A program made the position numbers and the translations under genes. This document shows, one piece after another, positions 12,080 to 24,339 of a DNA stretch of 64,000 nt (position 1 is the first letter of the stretch; each line of letters opens with the position of its first letter). The notes under the pieces are model-generated. The model was not told the DNA's origin. It did not search any database and saw nothing but the letters and a program-made list of their open reading frames with translations. The DNA lies in assembly GCA_025084515.1 (NCBI GenBank), contig JAJAGP010000042.1, forward strand, positions 1,114,775-1,178,774. The letters are read 5' to 3'. Source of the DNA: Ancistrus triradiatus. Lineage: Eukaryota > Chordata > Actinopteri > Siluriformes > Loricariidae.

Positions 12080-12895
12080 GCTACGTTCACTCATAAGGAA
12101 ATGGCCCAAATACGATCTTTTATGTCAAATGTCACAAATGTGTTATTTTTGCGGGCTGTGTGAATTGACGCTGACCTTTTTACCTTTTAATTGACCTTGG
12201 GTACTAGAAAGGAGCTATAAAATGCAACATATTCTTATTCTCAATTCCGATCTGGGCCACTTTCACCACTTTTAGCATTGAAATCCGATACACATCCAAT
12301 ACGTGTCAATGCAGCTCTGAACCAGCCAGATCGGAACTCATGCGACTTTTACGTTATGCCGATTCGTCAGTCGCCATAAATGGGTTCTGACAAGAAGGAA
12401 AAATGGCAGGAATGAGGAACGTCTTCAGTGGTGGGATAGCGAAGTACCAGAGCTCATAAATATTTAGGGTGATGTCTGTGTGCACACAAAATTAGAAGGT
12501 GCGTGAGGAAATTTCTAAAGGTGTTTGAAGAAATTTCTAAAGAAATGGCCGAGGAGGACGTGACTGCAGTGCCAAAGGAACGTCAAAAGCTTAAAAGCAA
12601 CGTTTAAAGAAATCAAGTATGTAAGCCAAAGAAGTGGCCGAATAACATGCCCTGTTTAACATGACCATTAAAGAAGTGCCTGTTTCTGTGGACTCCATTT
12701 TGATTGTTTACCTCTCGAGCGTTAACAAATCTTTTGCGCATGCATGTCCGTTTCGGACCGTGACCTCTTCAGGAGAGCGTCTGATACAGATCACATTAAA
12801 AAATAGTGAGAACAGCTTACAAACTAAATTAGATTTGGTGAGAAAATCAGACTTTGACCACTTTTTCCTGCTGTGTGAATGTAGAATTAGGCTCC
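12080..12895. mobile_element. Candidate non-autonomous DNA transposon (hAT-like ends)
   Basis: The left end 'ggctacgttcactca...gaaatggcccaaatacgat' is mirrored at the right by 'aatcagactttgaccacttt...tgctgtgtgaatgtag'. These are imperfect inverted ends resembling the 'ggctacgttcacacagcagg' class of fish elements. The interior has no transposase frame. A clear target duplication was not found, so superfamily and exact limits are uncertain. Confidence 0.5.
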
Positions 12896-13412
12896 CGGAT
12901 AACAGATGGAAAATGTAACCATCTAAACATCTGTCATTGAGTCTAAACATCCACCAAGTATATTAGAGGTTATAAGACAGACGGTGTGGAGACTGTTAGA
13001 CGGATGAGATATTACCATAAGACCTAACGATTACAATGTCTTCATATGAAATACTGGAGGAGTTAGTTGAGTTTGAAAAAAGACTTTCCTCAACTCATCA
13101 TGTGAATCTTAATTAACGTCACACTCTGGAAGTTTTAACTGCGTTTGATTTAGAGCTGCTTCTCCACGTCCCTCTGTCCCCACTCGAACTGCAATTATGC
13201 TACATCCAGTTCTGCCGTTGATGGAATCGTAAATTCCAAATCCGGACTTTATACGTGTCCTTGATGCAAATCTGGAAATTTGTACACACGGCCACAGTTC
13301 ATGTTCTTATTTATCGCCTATTTTGCAATCTTATAAATCAATCAAAATCTGTCTGCTCCTAAATGAAGGCTTTCGGTGAATAGACAGGACGTGCGGGTAA
13401 AACAAAGATAGA

Positions 13413-13848
13413 CAAAAGTTTGTGGACACCCCAAAAATCCCTCCGCCTTTGCTGCTGCTCAGCCTTTGTACTTTTGAAAAGAGCTTTCCACTAAATTTGT
13501 GGAACAGGACTGTGAGGTCGGCTTCGGATGTTAGACAGTAAGCCTTGGCTCACTTTTGGCACTGGAGTTGAGGTCAAGGTTCTTTACAAGCCAGTGAAGT
13601 TCTCAATCAAAGTTGGAAACCAATACTTTAAGGACTTTATTTAGGACAGCAGGGCGGCTTTAATGAAAAGTTGTTGGAAGCGGAAACCTATGAATGTGTC
13701 ATACTGAGAGTCTGTGGTTCTACTACCACTGTTTGTCTATGGAGAACCATAAACGTATGCTTTATGGGCTTATTATGAATGTGTTGCTGAAATAACAGAG
13801 CTTAGTAATTACAATGGGTATCCACAAACTTTGATCTATGTAGTGTAT
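13413..13848 (+). mobile_element. Non-autonomous Tc1-like element
   Basis: The left end reads 'caaaagtttgtggacacccc' and the right end 'gggtatccacaaactttgat', an imperfect terminal inverted repeat. It belongs to the same broad Tc1-derived class as 11484-11810. The interior, about 430 bp, is non-coding. Confidence 0.65.
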
Positions 13849-15960
13849 TGTATTTTAGTGTGAGAAAGCAGTAAGACATCTATTGTGACCTCAGTTTACC
13901 CTTCCATCTTACCAGTCTGACTCTGTTTCTGGAAGGACACACCTTTATTGCACGGTATAATGAAATCTAAAGCCAGGTAGACAAGGCCAAGCCCCCAGAA
14001 AGCATGAGGTCAGCGCAAGGCTTGGTTATAAACTGTAAAAGTCAACATTGTCAAAGAATACCTTTTTTTGTCCTTTGAGGAATCTTTATTCTAACCTAGG
14101 GATGGTAGGGGGTGGATATTTTTGGTTGGAAGACTATTCTTGGCCAAAGAGTGACATTTAGGTGGCTACAGTAACAATGCTACAGTGTTGTATGAGTTCA
14201 GTGTCGAGCTCTGAATCCATTAAGAGCCCAGGATGTTTGATTTACTGTACTGACTTTGTTTCTCGGCCTTTCCAGCTCATCCCAATCTTTGTTTGTAAGG
14301 ATGATGAACCTCGGCTCATTGGAAGGATCAGGCTGCTCATTAATAGCTTCATATTCCAAATTGAAATTGAAACAAACATTTTTAAAGCCAATAGACTTTA
14401 TAAACTCATTATAGTTCATTTCGATTGTCTTGTACTTGCATAATTATAACGTTGCTGCTTTGTTATGGCTGGCGTCATTGCTGGGTTACATGTGTGTGTG
14501 GCGAAGTAATACTTGATGAGCTTTGGTCTAGAACGACTCTCAGCCAAACAGATTGCAGGGTCGGAAGTAACTGTGGTAAAATATTCAGTCAATGAATCCT
14601 AAGGAGGTTGCACCACCAATGGTACTACGCTGGTCCCTTTTCAGACTTGGCACTACAGCCAGTTTGAGAAACCATAAGATGGGCTAAAACCAATGACAAT
14701 GGCAGGTGCGCCTAATATAAGGACCAATTAGTGCATGTTCGATGTAGCTGTAGCTACGAACCTGGTAAAAACTAGAGAGGAAAGAGAGGAGAGCTGTCGT
14801 TTGGGCTGAAATGAAGGACATAGAATAAAACCCAGCAAAGTCATAACTTTGCTCGCCAAGATCTGTTTGGCAGTGATCGGTAAAAGTCCTCAGAGCAAAC
14901 TTTGAGTCGCGAGACAGCACCGTGCTCACCTGTGACATTTTATAACAGTCCTGAGTCTGCGTTTGTCCAACATCCAGCTTCTGTAATTCTTCCTGCTTTA
15001 TATAGACACTTCTAAAAGAAGCAATCGGCTCTTCAATTAAAGCCAATTTTCTGGCAGCAGGCATTCCAGGCTATTCTTTCCCTCACAGTTTTGGATGGAA
15101 GTCAGGAGTCATGCCGTATATAGCCTCATGGCCCAACCAAATACGCAACAGCTCTAGACAGAGAGCTCAGGTTCCAGATCGGTTTTGTTTTTTTGAAACA
15201 AAGGCGCACGGTGAAGGCTAATTAAGATCCTCTGAGTTATTATTCAGCCCTGATCACTCTGTGTACTCTGTCTATATGCAGCACTTTGTCTCCTTGCTCT
15301 CTCAAGAGGCACGTATATTAAACAGCCCCCTCGTCTTGAAAAATGATGGGCTATACACAATGAGTCACGGCAGCGACCTCAACCAGACCCCGTCAGAGTT
15401 TCTGTTTAGCATTCGACGTATCAAATGCATTTCAAACCCCGGAGATCAGACTTGTTTTGCTTTGTCGAGATAAGAGGCTAGAAAGATCAGCTTCAAATTT
15501 AGAGAGGGGGCAAAATGCAACATGAAGGATGTGGAGGACAGGTGGTGGTAACTGCATACTAACAGGACAAGCTGGAAAGCAGGCCCAACTAAGGGTCAAA
15601 TGGTGAGGTCCGGCTCCAAGATGGAAACAGAGTCTCTGAAGGAAGCACAGCACAGGCACGTTCTACCACCTGCCCTCCATGACACGCCCTTGAATGAACT
15701 GAGATCTTGTCTTGACTCTATTCCTGCCTCCAGTGTAGTTTCTGGACCCTCTGTTTGTCATCACTGGGACAAACCAAACCGATGACTGAAGAACAAACGA
15801 ATCAACAAATCAACGAATGTCTGAATGAATATTTGAAGCTTGATTTGCCCTCAAACAGGGATGTTCACCTTGTACTTGTAGTTTGCTGCACCCCCAATAA
15901 TTCCTGTTACAGAGCGATGTGTTTTCTCCTGGCTGTTAGATTTGGCCAAAACTATTATTA

Positions 15961-16971
15961 GTGTGATTGCCTATATATATATAGGCAATCACACTATTGA
16001 AATCCGATTCTGAACATTCCGAAATTTTCATGGCGTATCAACTGCCGCAATTTTCGAGATATCAACCCCGTTCCAGTGCCATTGCATCCAGTCTGGTCGG
16101 GAATGGTGTGCTTGTATAGGGCTTTCCGGTTGGACTTTGGGGGGCCCCAAAGGGGCCCCTGTAAAGTCCCAAATTTTCCCATAGGAAATGAATGGGCCCA
16201 GAGTTAACGAACCATAAATCAGTCAGTTTTCGACCTGCGGCCACAAAATTTGGCAGGCATGGTCCCGGGTGCAATCTGAGGTGACATGTGATGCCCATGG
16301 GGCCCCTCTGGACCCTGGGTGGGCCCTGGGGCCCCTGGCTGGGCCAATGACTGTAACTAGGTCAGTTTTCGACCTACGGCCACGAAATTTGTCAAGCTTG
16401 GTCCGGGGTGCAATCTGAGGTGACATGTGATGCCCATGGGGCCCCTATAGACCCCGGGTGGGCACTGGGGCCCCTTTGGGGGGCAAAAACTGACTTAGGT
16501 CGAAAACTGACTGAGTTACAGTCATGGGCCCACCCAGGGGCCCCAGTGGCCACCCGGCGTCTACAGGTGCCCCATGGGCATCACATGTCACCTCAGATTG
16601 CACCCGGGACCAAGCTTGCCGAATTTCGTGGCCGTAGGTCAAAAACTGACTGAGTTACAGTCATTGGCCCACCCAGGGGCCACACGAAATTCGGCAAGCT
16701 TGGTCCCGGTTGCAATCTGAGGTGACATGTTGATGCCCATGGGGGCCCCTATGGACCCTAGGTGGGCACTGGGGCTCCTGGGGTGGCCAACGAGTGTAAT
16801 TCAGTCAGATTTCGATCTACAACAAAGCCACGAAATTCAGCAGACTTGGTCCCGGGTGCAATCTGAGGTGACGTGATGACCTTTGGGCCCATAAGGTACA
16901 CTAAGGGTCGACCATTGCAGAGTGGCAATCACACTCGCATTTTCTTTAGGAAATGCACCTCTCTAGTTATT
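15961..16971. repeat. GC-rich compound repeat with direct and inverted units
   Basis: At the left, two 11-bp arms (GTGTGATTGCC and its complement) enclose (TA)6 at 15961-15994. The same 11-mer reappears inverted at 16924-16934 followed by 'aaatgcacctctctagtt'. Between them a roughly 120-140 bp unit recurs: 'cgacctacggccacgaaatt', 'ggtcccgggtgcaatctgag', 'gtgacatgtgatgcccatgg', then runs of GGGGCCCC type. Units lie on + at about 16221, 16361, 16683 and 16801, and inverted at about 16495-16682. Base composition differs sharply from the AT-rich surroundings. Open frames on both strands are by-products of the GC-rich units. I do not recognise a named family. Confidence 0.85.
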
Positions 16972-17624
16972 ATTTGAATTTCATTCAGGAAGGTGGAGCT
17001 GCTGGTTCACCCTACAGTTTGTTTTGGGCGCCCCTCCCTTCTTGAGGCATCCACCCGCAGCATAAATGTTCAGCTCTCGCCAGCACAGGAGCAAGGACGC
17101 TAACTGTTAGAAAGCAGAAACTATTAAAGAGTCTTCCAGAAAAAAAAACAGCCTAGATGAGATGGGGAATGCAGTTTACCTAACCGATCCACTATTCAAA
17201 CATCTAACAGCAAGGTTAACTGAATATGCTATCTGTAATGTGAGACACAGCTGGTTGAATATAACTTACATTGAAAATGTACTCATATTAAATACATATC
17301 CATATTCAGTGTAAGATATTGGGCGTATTAAATACCAGTTTTGGCTAGGTATAACACTACTATTATGATGCGCTTAGTGAAGGTTTAGTGAAGTGAGCAG
17401 TGTTGAAATAAAACCTATGCTAGTGAATGAATCATTCCCTTAATTATGTTCTGAGACTTAATTCTAAAAACAATAGTGGACCATCCAGAAGTGTCCAATC
17501 TATATAATTCCTTGCGTTTCCAGGGACACGCCATATTTAAGGTTAAACTACTTTCATTAAGTAAGTCTACCCAAACTTTGTATTAATGTGCAGTATGAAT
17601 TTTCGTCTATAACTTTTAGCAGAC

Positions 17625-17745
17625 AGCCATATCTGGAGTGGCCTATACGTGATGCCTAAAAATGAGGGTTAGGGGCATTGCTCAAGGGCATAACAGTAGT
17701 GAACCCTCGGTAGTCCGGTAGCTTAACTGCACCACCGACGTTCTT
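17625..17745 (-). repeat. Degenerate tRNA-derived SINE relic
   Basis: The order of 'tttagcagacagcc', 'gggcattgctcaagggc', 'gaaccctcggtagtccggta' matches, much decayed, the reverse-strand SINE copies at 35606 and 37371. Confidence 0.5.
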
Positions 17746-17961
17746 TTCACCTATCTCTCATTCGCATTCCCATTTAGTGCCTTAAAACATTTCAACAGAT
17801 AAGCTTTTACACCATATCAAGAATTTTTCCAATTAAAGTCCACTTCAACCTTGACTTATGAGAAAAGTCTTTAAATGATTCGTTATCTAGCTGAAAAAAA
17901 AAACTTTTAAATTACCTTGCTAATCATCACTGCACTGAAGATAAAGTTAATTATTTATATA

Positions 17962-18400
17962 CAGTCCTGTGAAAATGTCTTAGGCCACCATTAGTTTTTT
18001 TTACCAATGCTATAATGACCGTATATAACATACTGTCAGCCATTGAACCCCAAAAGTTCAAACTTAGCTTCGTCACTTTAATCCGCTTTTCCACAGATCT
18101 TCATTCCAGTCTTTGGGAGCTTTAGCATATCTAAGCCATTTTATTCTGCTCCTCTTCTGAAAAAGTGGTTTCTTGGCTGCCACTATTCCAAAAACACCAT
18201 TCCTGATCAAGCGTCTTCAGACTGTAGATGGATCAGCTTGACAGAAGCTGCCAGATACAAAATTGACAGAATAGAAGCTTTTTTCTGATTTTTTTCAGAT
18301 GTCCTGCATACAAATGTCCTGTTTTTTCTGGTTGTGTTCCAATTGCTGAAACAATGGTTTATCTGATCTAATGGTGGCCTAAGATTTTTGCACAGTATGG
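17962..18400. mobile_element. Tc1-type MITE, family M, complete copy
   Basis: The ends are inverted: left 'gtcttaggccaccattag' and right 'ctaatggtggcctaagattt', each bordered by TA. The length is 439 bp, with no transposase frame. Related copies lie at about 34000-34357 and 40821-41240, and a single end at 39207. Confidence 0.75.
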
Positions 18401-19675
18401 TACATACATCCAGCAATTTGCTCTGTGTAGCAGCTCCAATAGCTGCGAAAAGCCTTGCGTGAGTCTTACAGAACCTTGTGATGGACTGGCACTCTGTCCA
18501 GGGTGTCCCTCTGCTTGTGCTTGTCGAAGTCACATGATCACACAATTAGATGTGTCTGTGGGAGGGTCAGCAGATCATCCCTTGATGCTGTAACAGCAAT
18601 TCCTATGCAATTCTGTATTTGTCTGTCATGGGGAAAATCCATGACCAAAAATGGCAAAAATTTAAAAACATGTATGATGTATATTATTTAAAGGCGATAT
18701 GGTGATAATATTATATCATGATAATTAAAGACATTTTCACTAAACACGATATTTATCACGACATGTGGTCACAGACAAAATGCATCAGCAGTGACAGATT
18801 CTTAAAAACTATTATTCCAAAATGTGCTGCACTTCATCCAATTAAACAGGACTAATTACACTCTGTATTATGAAACATGCAGTTGGTCAATGTTCTCTAA
18901 GCATTGACAATATCTATCACGATAACAAAATTTATTAAGATACAATAAAATATCGTCATATTGCACGCCCCAATATTATTTTTACTAGACTTAGCATTAG
19001 TGTTCTTAATTATACACTAAAGTTGTGTCTGTATTTCAGTTGACTGTTTATGCTTTAAACAGACACAATTTATGAGGTTGTATTTGATACCTCTGTATAA
19101 CTATAGTATTGAAAATATACTGAATGGCAAACACTGTATTAGTCAACTTGCAAGCATATAATTAAAGGTGAACCCTGAATCAGCGTTGGCAGGACTTTGT
19201 GTTTATGTGAGACTAAAGAACAGCAGGAGCACAACTATAAGCTCAGAGAGCGAACGGCCAAACAGCCAGACCATTAATGCCCATAATTCCCATAATGGCT
19301 TAATGGCACTTATTCTCAGCTCTTTATTGCAGAGTGGTCGGCTGTGTTTATCCTAATGGCACAGCGAGCAGATGCCCGAGCCATGGAGATAATGGCTTAT
19401 ACACACATGGACTATACACAGAAGGTGTGTTGTGTCATTCTGGTCAACCTCGGTTCAGTGGAAGCCAGTGGTCTGTCAGTAACAGTGATCAATTGATCAA
19501 TTATGATCTGGATGTGGAAATGCTCTTATGCTTCATACAAGGAAATGAAGGAGCATGAAAACTCCTATATATGTTGGTAGGTAGTGGATCATACACTTAA
19601 CTATTATTTAAAGACTGTACTGGAGGTCAACACCAAAAATTAGGAGACTTGTAGCAGGTTTCTAGTGGTTTAATA

Positions 19676-20987
19676 CAGTGGTGCTTAAAAGTTTGCGAAC
19701 CCTTTAAAATTTTCTATATTTTTGCATAATTATCATCTAAAACATCATCAGATTTTCACACAAGTCCTAAAAGTAGATAAAGAGAATCCATTTACACAAA
19801 TGAGACAAAAAATATTATACTTGGTCATTTATTTATTGAGGAAAATGATCCAATCTTACATATTAGTGAGGGGCAAAAGTATGTGAACCTCTAGGATTAT
19901 CAGTTAATTTGAAGGTGAAATCAGAGTCAGGTGTTTTAAATCAATGGGATGACAATCAGGTGTGAGTGGGCACCCTGTTTTATTAAAGAACAGGGATCTA
20001 TCAAAGTCTGCTCTTCACAACACATGTTGGTGGAAGTGTATCATGGCACAAACAAAGGAGATTTTTCATGCTCATCGGGCTGGAAAAGGTTACAAAACCA
20101 TCTCTAAAGAGCTTGGACTCCACCAATCCACAGTCAGACAGATTGTGTACAAATGGAGGACATTCAAGACCATTGTTACCCTCCCCAGGAGTGGTCGACC
20201 AACAAAGATCACCCCAAGAGCAAGGCGTGTAATAATTGGCAAGGTCACAAAGGACCCCAGGGTAAGTTCTAAGCAACTGAAGGCCTCTCTCACATTGGCT
20301 AATGTTAATGTTAATGAGTCCACCATCAGAAGAACACTGAACAACAATGGTGTGCATGGCAGGGTTGTAAGGAGAAAGTCACTGCTTTCCAAAAAGAACA
20401 TTGCTGCTTGTCTGCAGTTTGTTAAAGATCACGTGGACGAGCCAGAAGGCTATTGGAGGAATATTTTGTGGACGGATGAGAACAAAATAGAACTTTTTGG
20501 TTTAAAAGCGTTATGATTGGAGAAAAGAAAACACTGCATTCCAGCATAAGAACCTTATCCCATCTGTGAAACATGGTGGTGGTAGTATCATGGTTTGGGC
20601 CTGTTTTGCTGCATCTGGGCCAGGACAGCTTGCCATCATTGATGGAACAATGAATTCTGAATGGTATCAGAGAATTCTAAAGGAAAATGTCAGGACATCT
20701 GTCCATGAACTGAATCTCAGGAGAAGGTGGGTCATGCAGCAAGACACCGACCCTAAGCACACAAGCCGTTCTACCAAAGAATGGTTACAGAAGAATAAAG
20801 TTCATGTTTTGGAATGGCCAAGTCAATGGTCACATGACCAAGTAGAATATTTTTGTCTCATGTGTTTAACTGGGTTCTCTTTATCTACTTTTAGGACTTA
20901 GGTATGATAATCTGATGATGTTTTAGGTCATATTTCTGCAGAAATATAGAAAATTCTAAAGGGTTCACAAACTTTCAAGCACCACTG
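19676..20987 (+). mobile_element. Tc1/mariner element copy A, internally deleted
   Basis: The copy begins CAGTGGTGCTTAAAAG and ends with the inverse CTTTCAAGCACCACTG, both flanked by a TA target duplication. Its 1312 bp compares with 1592 bp for the fuller copy at 31450-33041. The missing part lies near the right end and removes the C-terminal transposase region. A second, inner repeat (gtatgtgaacctctagg) is present at the left, as in Tc1 elements with paired binding sites. Confidence 0.93.
20043..20850 (+). pseudogene. Tc1-like transposase, frameshifted and truncated (copy A)
   Basis: Transposase of the DDE type cuts and pastes the element through its terminal repeats. The relic starts MAQTKEI and has the N-terminal helix-turn-helix region (GKGYKTISKELGLHQSTVR), the GRP-like hook (SGRPTKI), and the first catalytic Asp in LWTDENK. 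The frame then breaks near 20510. A second frame resumes from 20566 with KHGGGSIMVWACFA and the second Asp in QQDTDPKHTS. After EWPSQ the sequence jumps into the element's right end, so the third acidic residue (in the usual S-P-D-L-N-P-I-E context) is absent. It cannot encode an active enzyme. Confidence 0.92.
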
Positions 20988-21892
20988 TATTTTGGTCCAC
21001 AAGTGTATGGATATGGGTTTGAATCCTTGGGAACACTTCCACTGTGACAACAACCTCTACCCAGGTCTGTACACCAAACTTCTAAAAGCATTGTCTGAAT
21101 AAAAGCATTGTCTCAATGCATCAGAATCCAGAGCTAACTACGAGAGATCAATGTCATCGATGTTGCCCCTGGTTGCAAAGAGCGTGGAGTGGAACGATGC
21201 AGACATTCTGAACAAAATGCTAGTCAATGATTGCTTGTTTTCGACCATTAGTGTGCTAGCTAAAATAGATTTTGCTCCAGTGAAGGACACGGTGCAGACA
21301 ACTGAGTCTCTTGGGGTCATTATAGATATCAGTGCATTACAGACAATGTCACATAAAGCCAACCTTCCTTGTATTGTGCTGCCAAGGCTCTGACGCCGGC
21401 TCTGAAGGTGTCCTGTGGTATCTGGCTGAATTAGCAGATCACTGTTAGACAGGGAGTCCACATAGTTTTGGCCATGTAGTGCTCTAGACATTTTCACAGA
21501 TGGTAAAAAGAGGCTGGGTTTGGATCAAGACAGTATTAATAGACATCCTGAGGAGATCAAATCGAAACAAATCCTCTCATTGTTCTCCTTAGGCCCGAGC
21601 TTAGATTTCGTATGCATTCTTAATTTCTTTAATTCCGGATTTGTACGACCTGATTTTTTTGTTTGTCTATTTAGATATTTAATGGCTTACATCAGCAAGG
21701 GTACATCCATACTAGTCAAACATACTCACAATGGGGGGCCAGTTATGCCGGTGGTTCTCAAAGTGAAGAAGCGTACCCCCTAGTGGTGGCGCAGAGCTGT
21801 TGCAGCAAAGCAAATGAATGAGACATGCTTAAGACACACACTGCTCATCACTTGTAAGAATTCCACTGTAAAGCTGGAGATTTAAGCAGAAG

Positions 21893-21893
<1 letters not shown>

Positions 21894-21924
<31 letters not shown>
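21894..21924. repeat. (TG)n microsatellite
   Basis: An uninterrupted run of about 15 TG units lies in intron sequence. Confidence 0.95.
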
Positions 21925-21926
<2 letters not shown>

Positions 21927-22608
21927 GAGTGTGGGGACAGGACTTAAAAAGATTGTCATGTACAAAAAGGGGACGCTGCAGAAAATGTTTAAGAACTGCG
22001 TTAAGCTGGAGCAGGTCTTTAAAATGTGGGATGAAGCTGGAGTTCCTGGAGTAAACCCACTCGGATGGGTAGACCATACAAACTCCACACAGTAATGTTC
22101 TCATATGGGGACGTTGGGGTCATTCACTTAGAAATAATGTCCTCTACCTGTCATCTTCTTACGCCACAGCTCAGTGTATAAAAAGCCTGTGAGTACGTTA
22201 TATATCAGATACAGTTGAAGCTTGGTTTTATTGTGCCTTGTGTTTTCATCCAGATTAATCAGCACTGTGATTATGATCATGGGCACTGAGGGATTTTGAT
22301 TTGTTGGATGAGTGTTCATTCATAGACACACAAGCTGCCAAGATATTCATAGCTGACAGATGTCCTTGCACGAACCTAATGACTGGTAATTATTGCCTTA
22401 GTCTTAGCTAGAAAGAACAGCCTTCTTCTGATGTACCAGACTTCAGGAGATCTGGTTCCTTTTGCTTGTGCGGTGATGTATAAAAGGTAAAGATAAAGGT
22501 AAAGGCTGTTACTTTGTACTTTGAGCCAAAGTCAATAACTCCAGCCATACAAAGTGCATCTTTGTGGTGTTGAATAATGATAACATGCTTTTATTTGTGT
22601 TTGTACAG

Positions 22609-22768
22609 GTATGCGTATCTTGGTGAACCTGCTCCTGGATACCCTACCCATGCTGGGAAATGTGCTCTTGCTCTGCTTCTTTGTCTTCTTCATCTTTGGC
22701 ATCATTGGCGTGCAACTGTGGGCGGGGCTACTGCGAAACCGCTGCTACCCGGATGAGAATTTCACCCT
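22609..22768 (+). CDS. cacna1i: cacna1i exon: domain I S4-S5 linker and S5
   Basis: The exon encodes MRILVNLLLDTLPMLGNV, followed by the hydrophobic S5 helix (LLLCFFVFFIFGIIGVQLW) and the first extracellular residues AGLLRNRCYPDENFT. S5 lines the outer pore and the S4-S5 linker transmits voltage-sensor movement. NFT is a potential N-glycosylation site. The acceptor is TACAG and the donor CT|GTGAGT. The exon takes over one codon with two bases and leaves a leucine codon two bases long (CT|A), which fits the next exon at 36356. Fifty-two full codons are intact. The exon is nearly identical to mammalian Cav3.3 as I remember it. Confidence 0.96.
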
Positions 22769-22811
22769 GTGAGTCCAAGCTTTTATCTCGAACAATGCTG
22801 TTGTGGGACCA

Positions 22812-23535
22812 CGGTGGTATTGGCAGTTCCAGTTTGTTACAGTGGCATTAATTGTATGACCAGTGCCAATGTTGGTTACAGTGGCATTGGTACTGGGACC
22901 ACCACTCCAGACAACGCTAGTACGTCCATGGCTTCAGTTGGTCACAGTGGCATTGGTAATACGTCCATTTGCTTCATTTGGTTACAGTGGGTTTGTTAGT
23001 GGACCAGAGCTCCGGTTGGAGATGGTGGCACTGGCCTTGAGACTGCCTTTTACTTGGTCATAGAGACATTTTCAGTTTTGGCATTGCTCCTATTGGATAC
23101 GGGAGCGCTGGTAGTGAGACCAGTGCTCCAATTGGCTATATTGGCTTTTCCTGTAACCAACCACTCTAGTTGGTTACAGTGGCATTGGTAGTATGACCAG
23201 CTGGTTACAGTGGCATTAATACTTACAAGTACTCCCAACTGATTACAGTGGGACTGGTATTGGGACCAGTGTTCCACCTGGATATAATAGCATTTTGAGT
23301 TGAACCAGAGCTCCAGCTGATTAGTGTCACTAGTAGAGAGGCCAGTGCTCCAGTTTGTTGTACTAGTATTGGTAATGGTACCAGCGTTCCAACAAATGAT
23401 ATCGGTAGTTGGGGCATCACTTGAACGGGTTACAGTGGCATTGATTGTAAGACCAGTATTATATTCTGTATTGAAGTTAATTGGGCCAGTGCTCTAATTT
23501 GGTACAGAGGTATTGTAGTATGACGTTTTAGCTGG
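22812..23535. repeat. Degenerate minisatellite, 'ttacagtggcattggta' type
   Basis: The words 'ggttacagtggcattggta', 'gaccagtgctccaattgg' and close variants recur every 35-60 bp. The array begins about 40 bp after the splice donor of the S5 exon. Confidence 0.85.
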
Positions 23536-24339
23536 AATTACTGGCATGTGTTCTGTAAGTGCTTATAGATTCTGCTTAGTACTTGAGTTGCTCATTTTGT
23601 CTTTCAAGCACTTGAGCTACAGAAATGAGCAAAGCTCATTTGCATGTGTGAGATGTTTCTTGTTGAATCCTAATAAATGAGGTTCTATTAGCACTATGTC
23701 CAGTTCAGAGACCTTCTGATACAGACCAGGTCACACACACTTGCGAGCTTAAAAATGCCCACAACAGAGCAGGTGAAAGAGCTGGACTTTATTTAGCTGC
23801 CCATGGAAGTAAACACAATGAAACCTGAAAAATACCCTTAATCCTGGGATTAAGAGTCCTTCAGCCGAGCCTCCTCATTCTCCCTCTCTCTATATTCAGG
23901 GAGAGAACTCTCCCTATAAAGTAAGAAAAAGAATAACATAGTTTCAGAAAAATCAATATGACTCCAAAAGCAGACTTGACTAGAGTGATAAAGAGCAAAG
24001 AGGCAACAGTGCACCCTAATGCACCAGGTTACATTTTCTTTCCTGAAGTTACTGAGACAGCATCTCTAATCATTTGCTGGCTTGTTTAGCAAAATCTGTA
24101 GCACTGTGGGTTTGTAAATGCCAGTGGGCCTCATTAAGGATGGAAAGCATTACTAAATGAGCATGTTACTGCAATGCAGAACAAGTTTAAATGCTCTATT
24201 AAAGGGAAAGTCAGAAGGTGGGTGCTGTCTAATAACTTCAGACTTTGTACACACTTGATGTTAATACTATAAAGTTCATCCTGATTAGATCCATGACATT
24301 AAAGATGCACTAATGCGCACTGGCATAAAGCCCCAGACT

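Larger units (their letters stand above)
10635..22608 (+). other. cacna1i: cacna1i intron, 12.0 kb
   Basis: The donor is GTAAGT and the acceptor TTGTACAG. The intron carries Tc1-type fragments (11484-11810, 13413-13848), a hAT-like candidate (12080-12895), the GC-rich inverted-repeat element (15961-16971), a SINE relic (17625-17745), a Tc1-type MITE (17962-18400), a deleted Tc1 copy (19676-20987) and a (TG)n at 21894-21924. Around 18675-18975 lies AT-rich sequence ending 'atcgtcatattgcacgcccc', resembling a hAT-type non-autonomous element end that I remember from fish. Nothing recognisable was seen at 10650-11450, 13860-15950, 16980-17600, 18980-19660 or 21000-21890. Confidence 0.85.

Noticed and set aside
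16223..16653. Overlapping open frames on both strands in the GC-rich block at 16 kb
   Set aside because: They arise from the repeat units themselves and the same frames reappear in inverted copies. Low stop-codon density in GC-rich repeats explains them.
16201..16700. CpG island or promoter at the GC-rich block
   Set aside because: The GC content comes from repeated GGGGCCCC-type units inside a bounded element. It is far from any transcription start that I can support.
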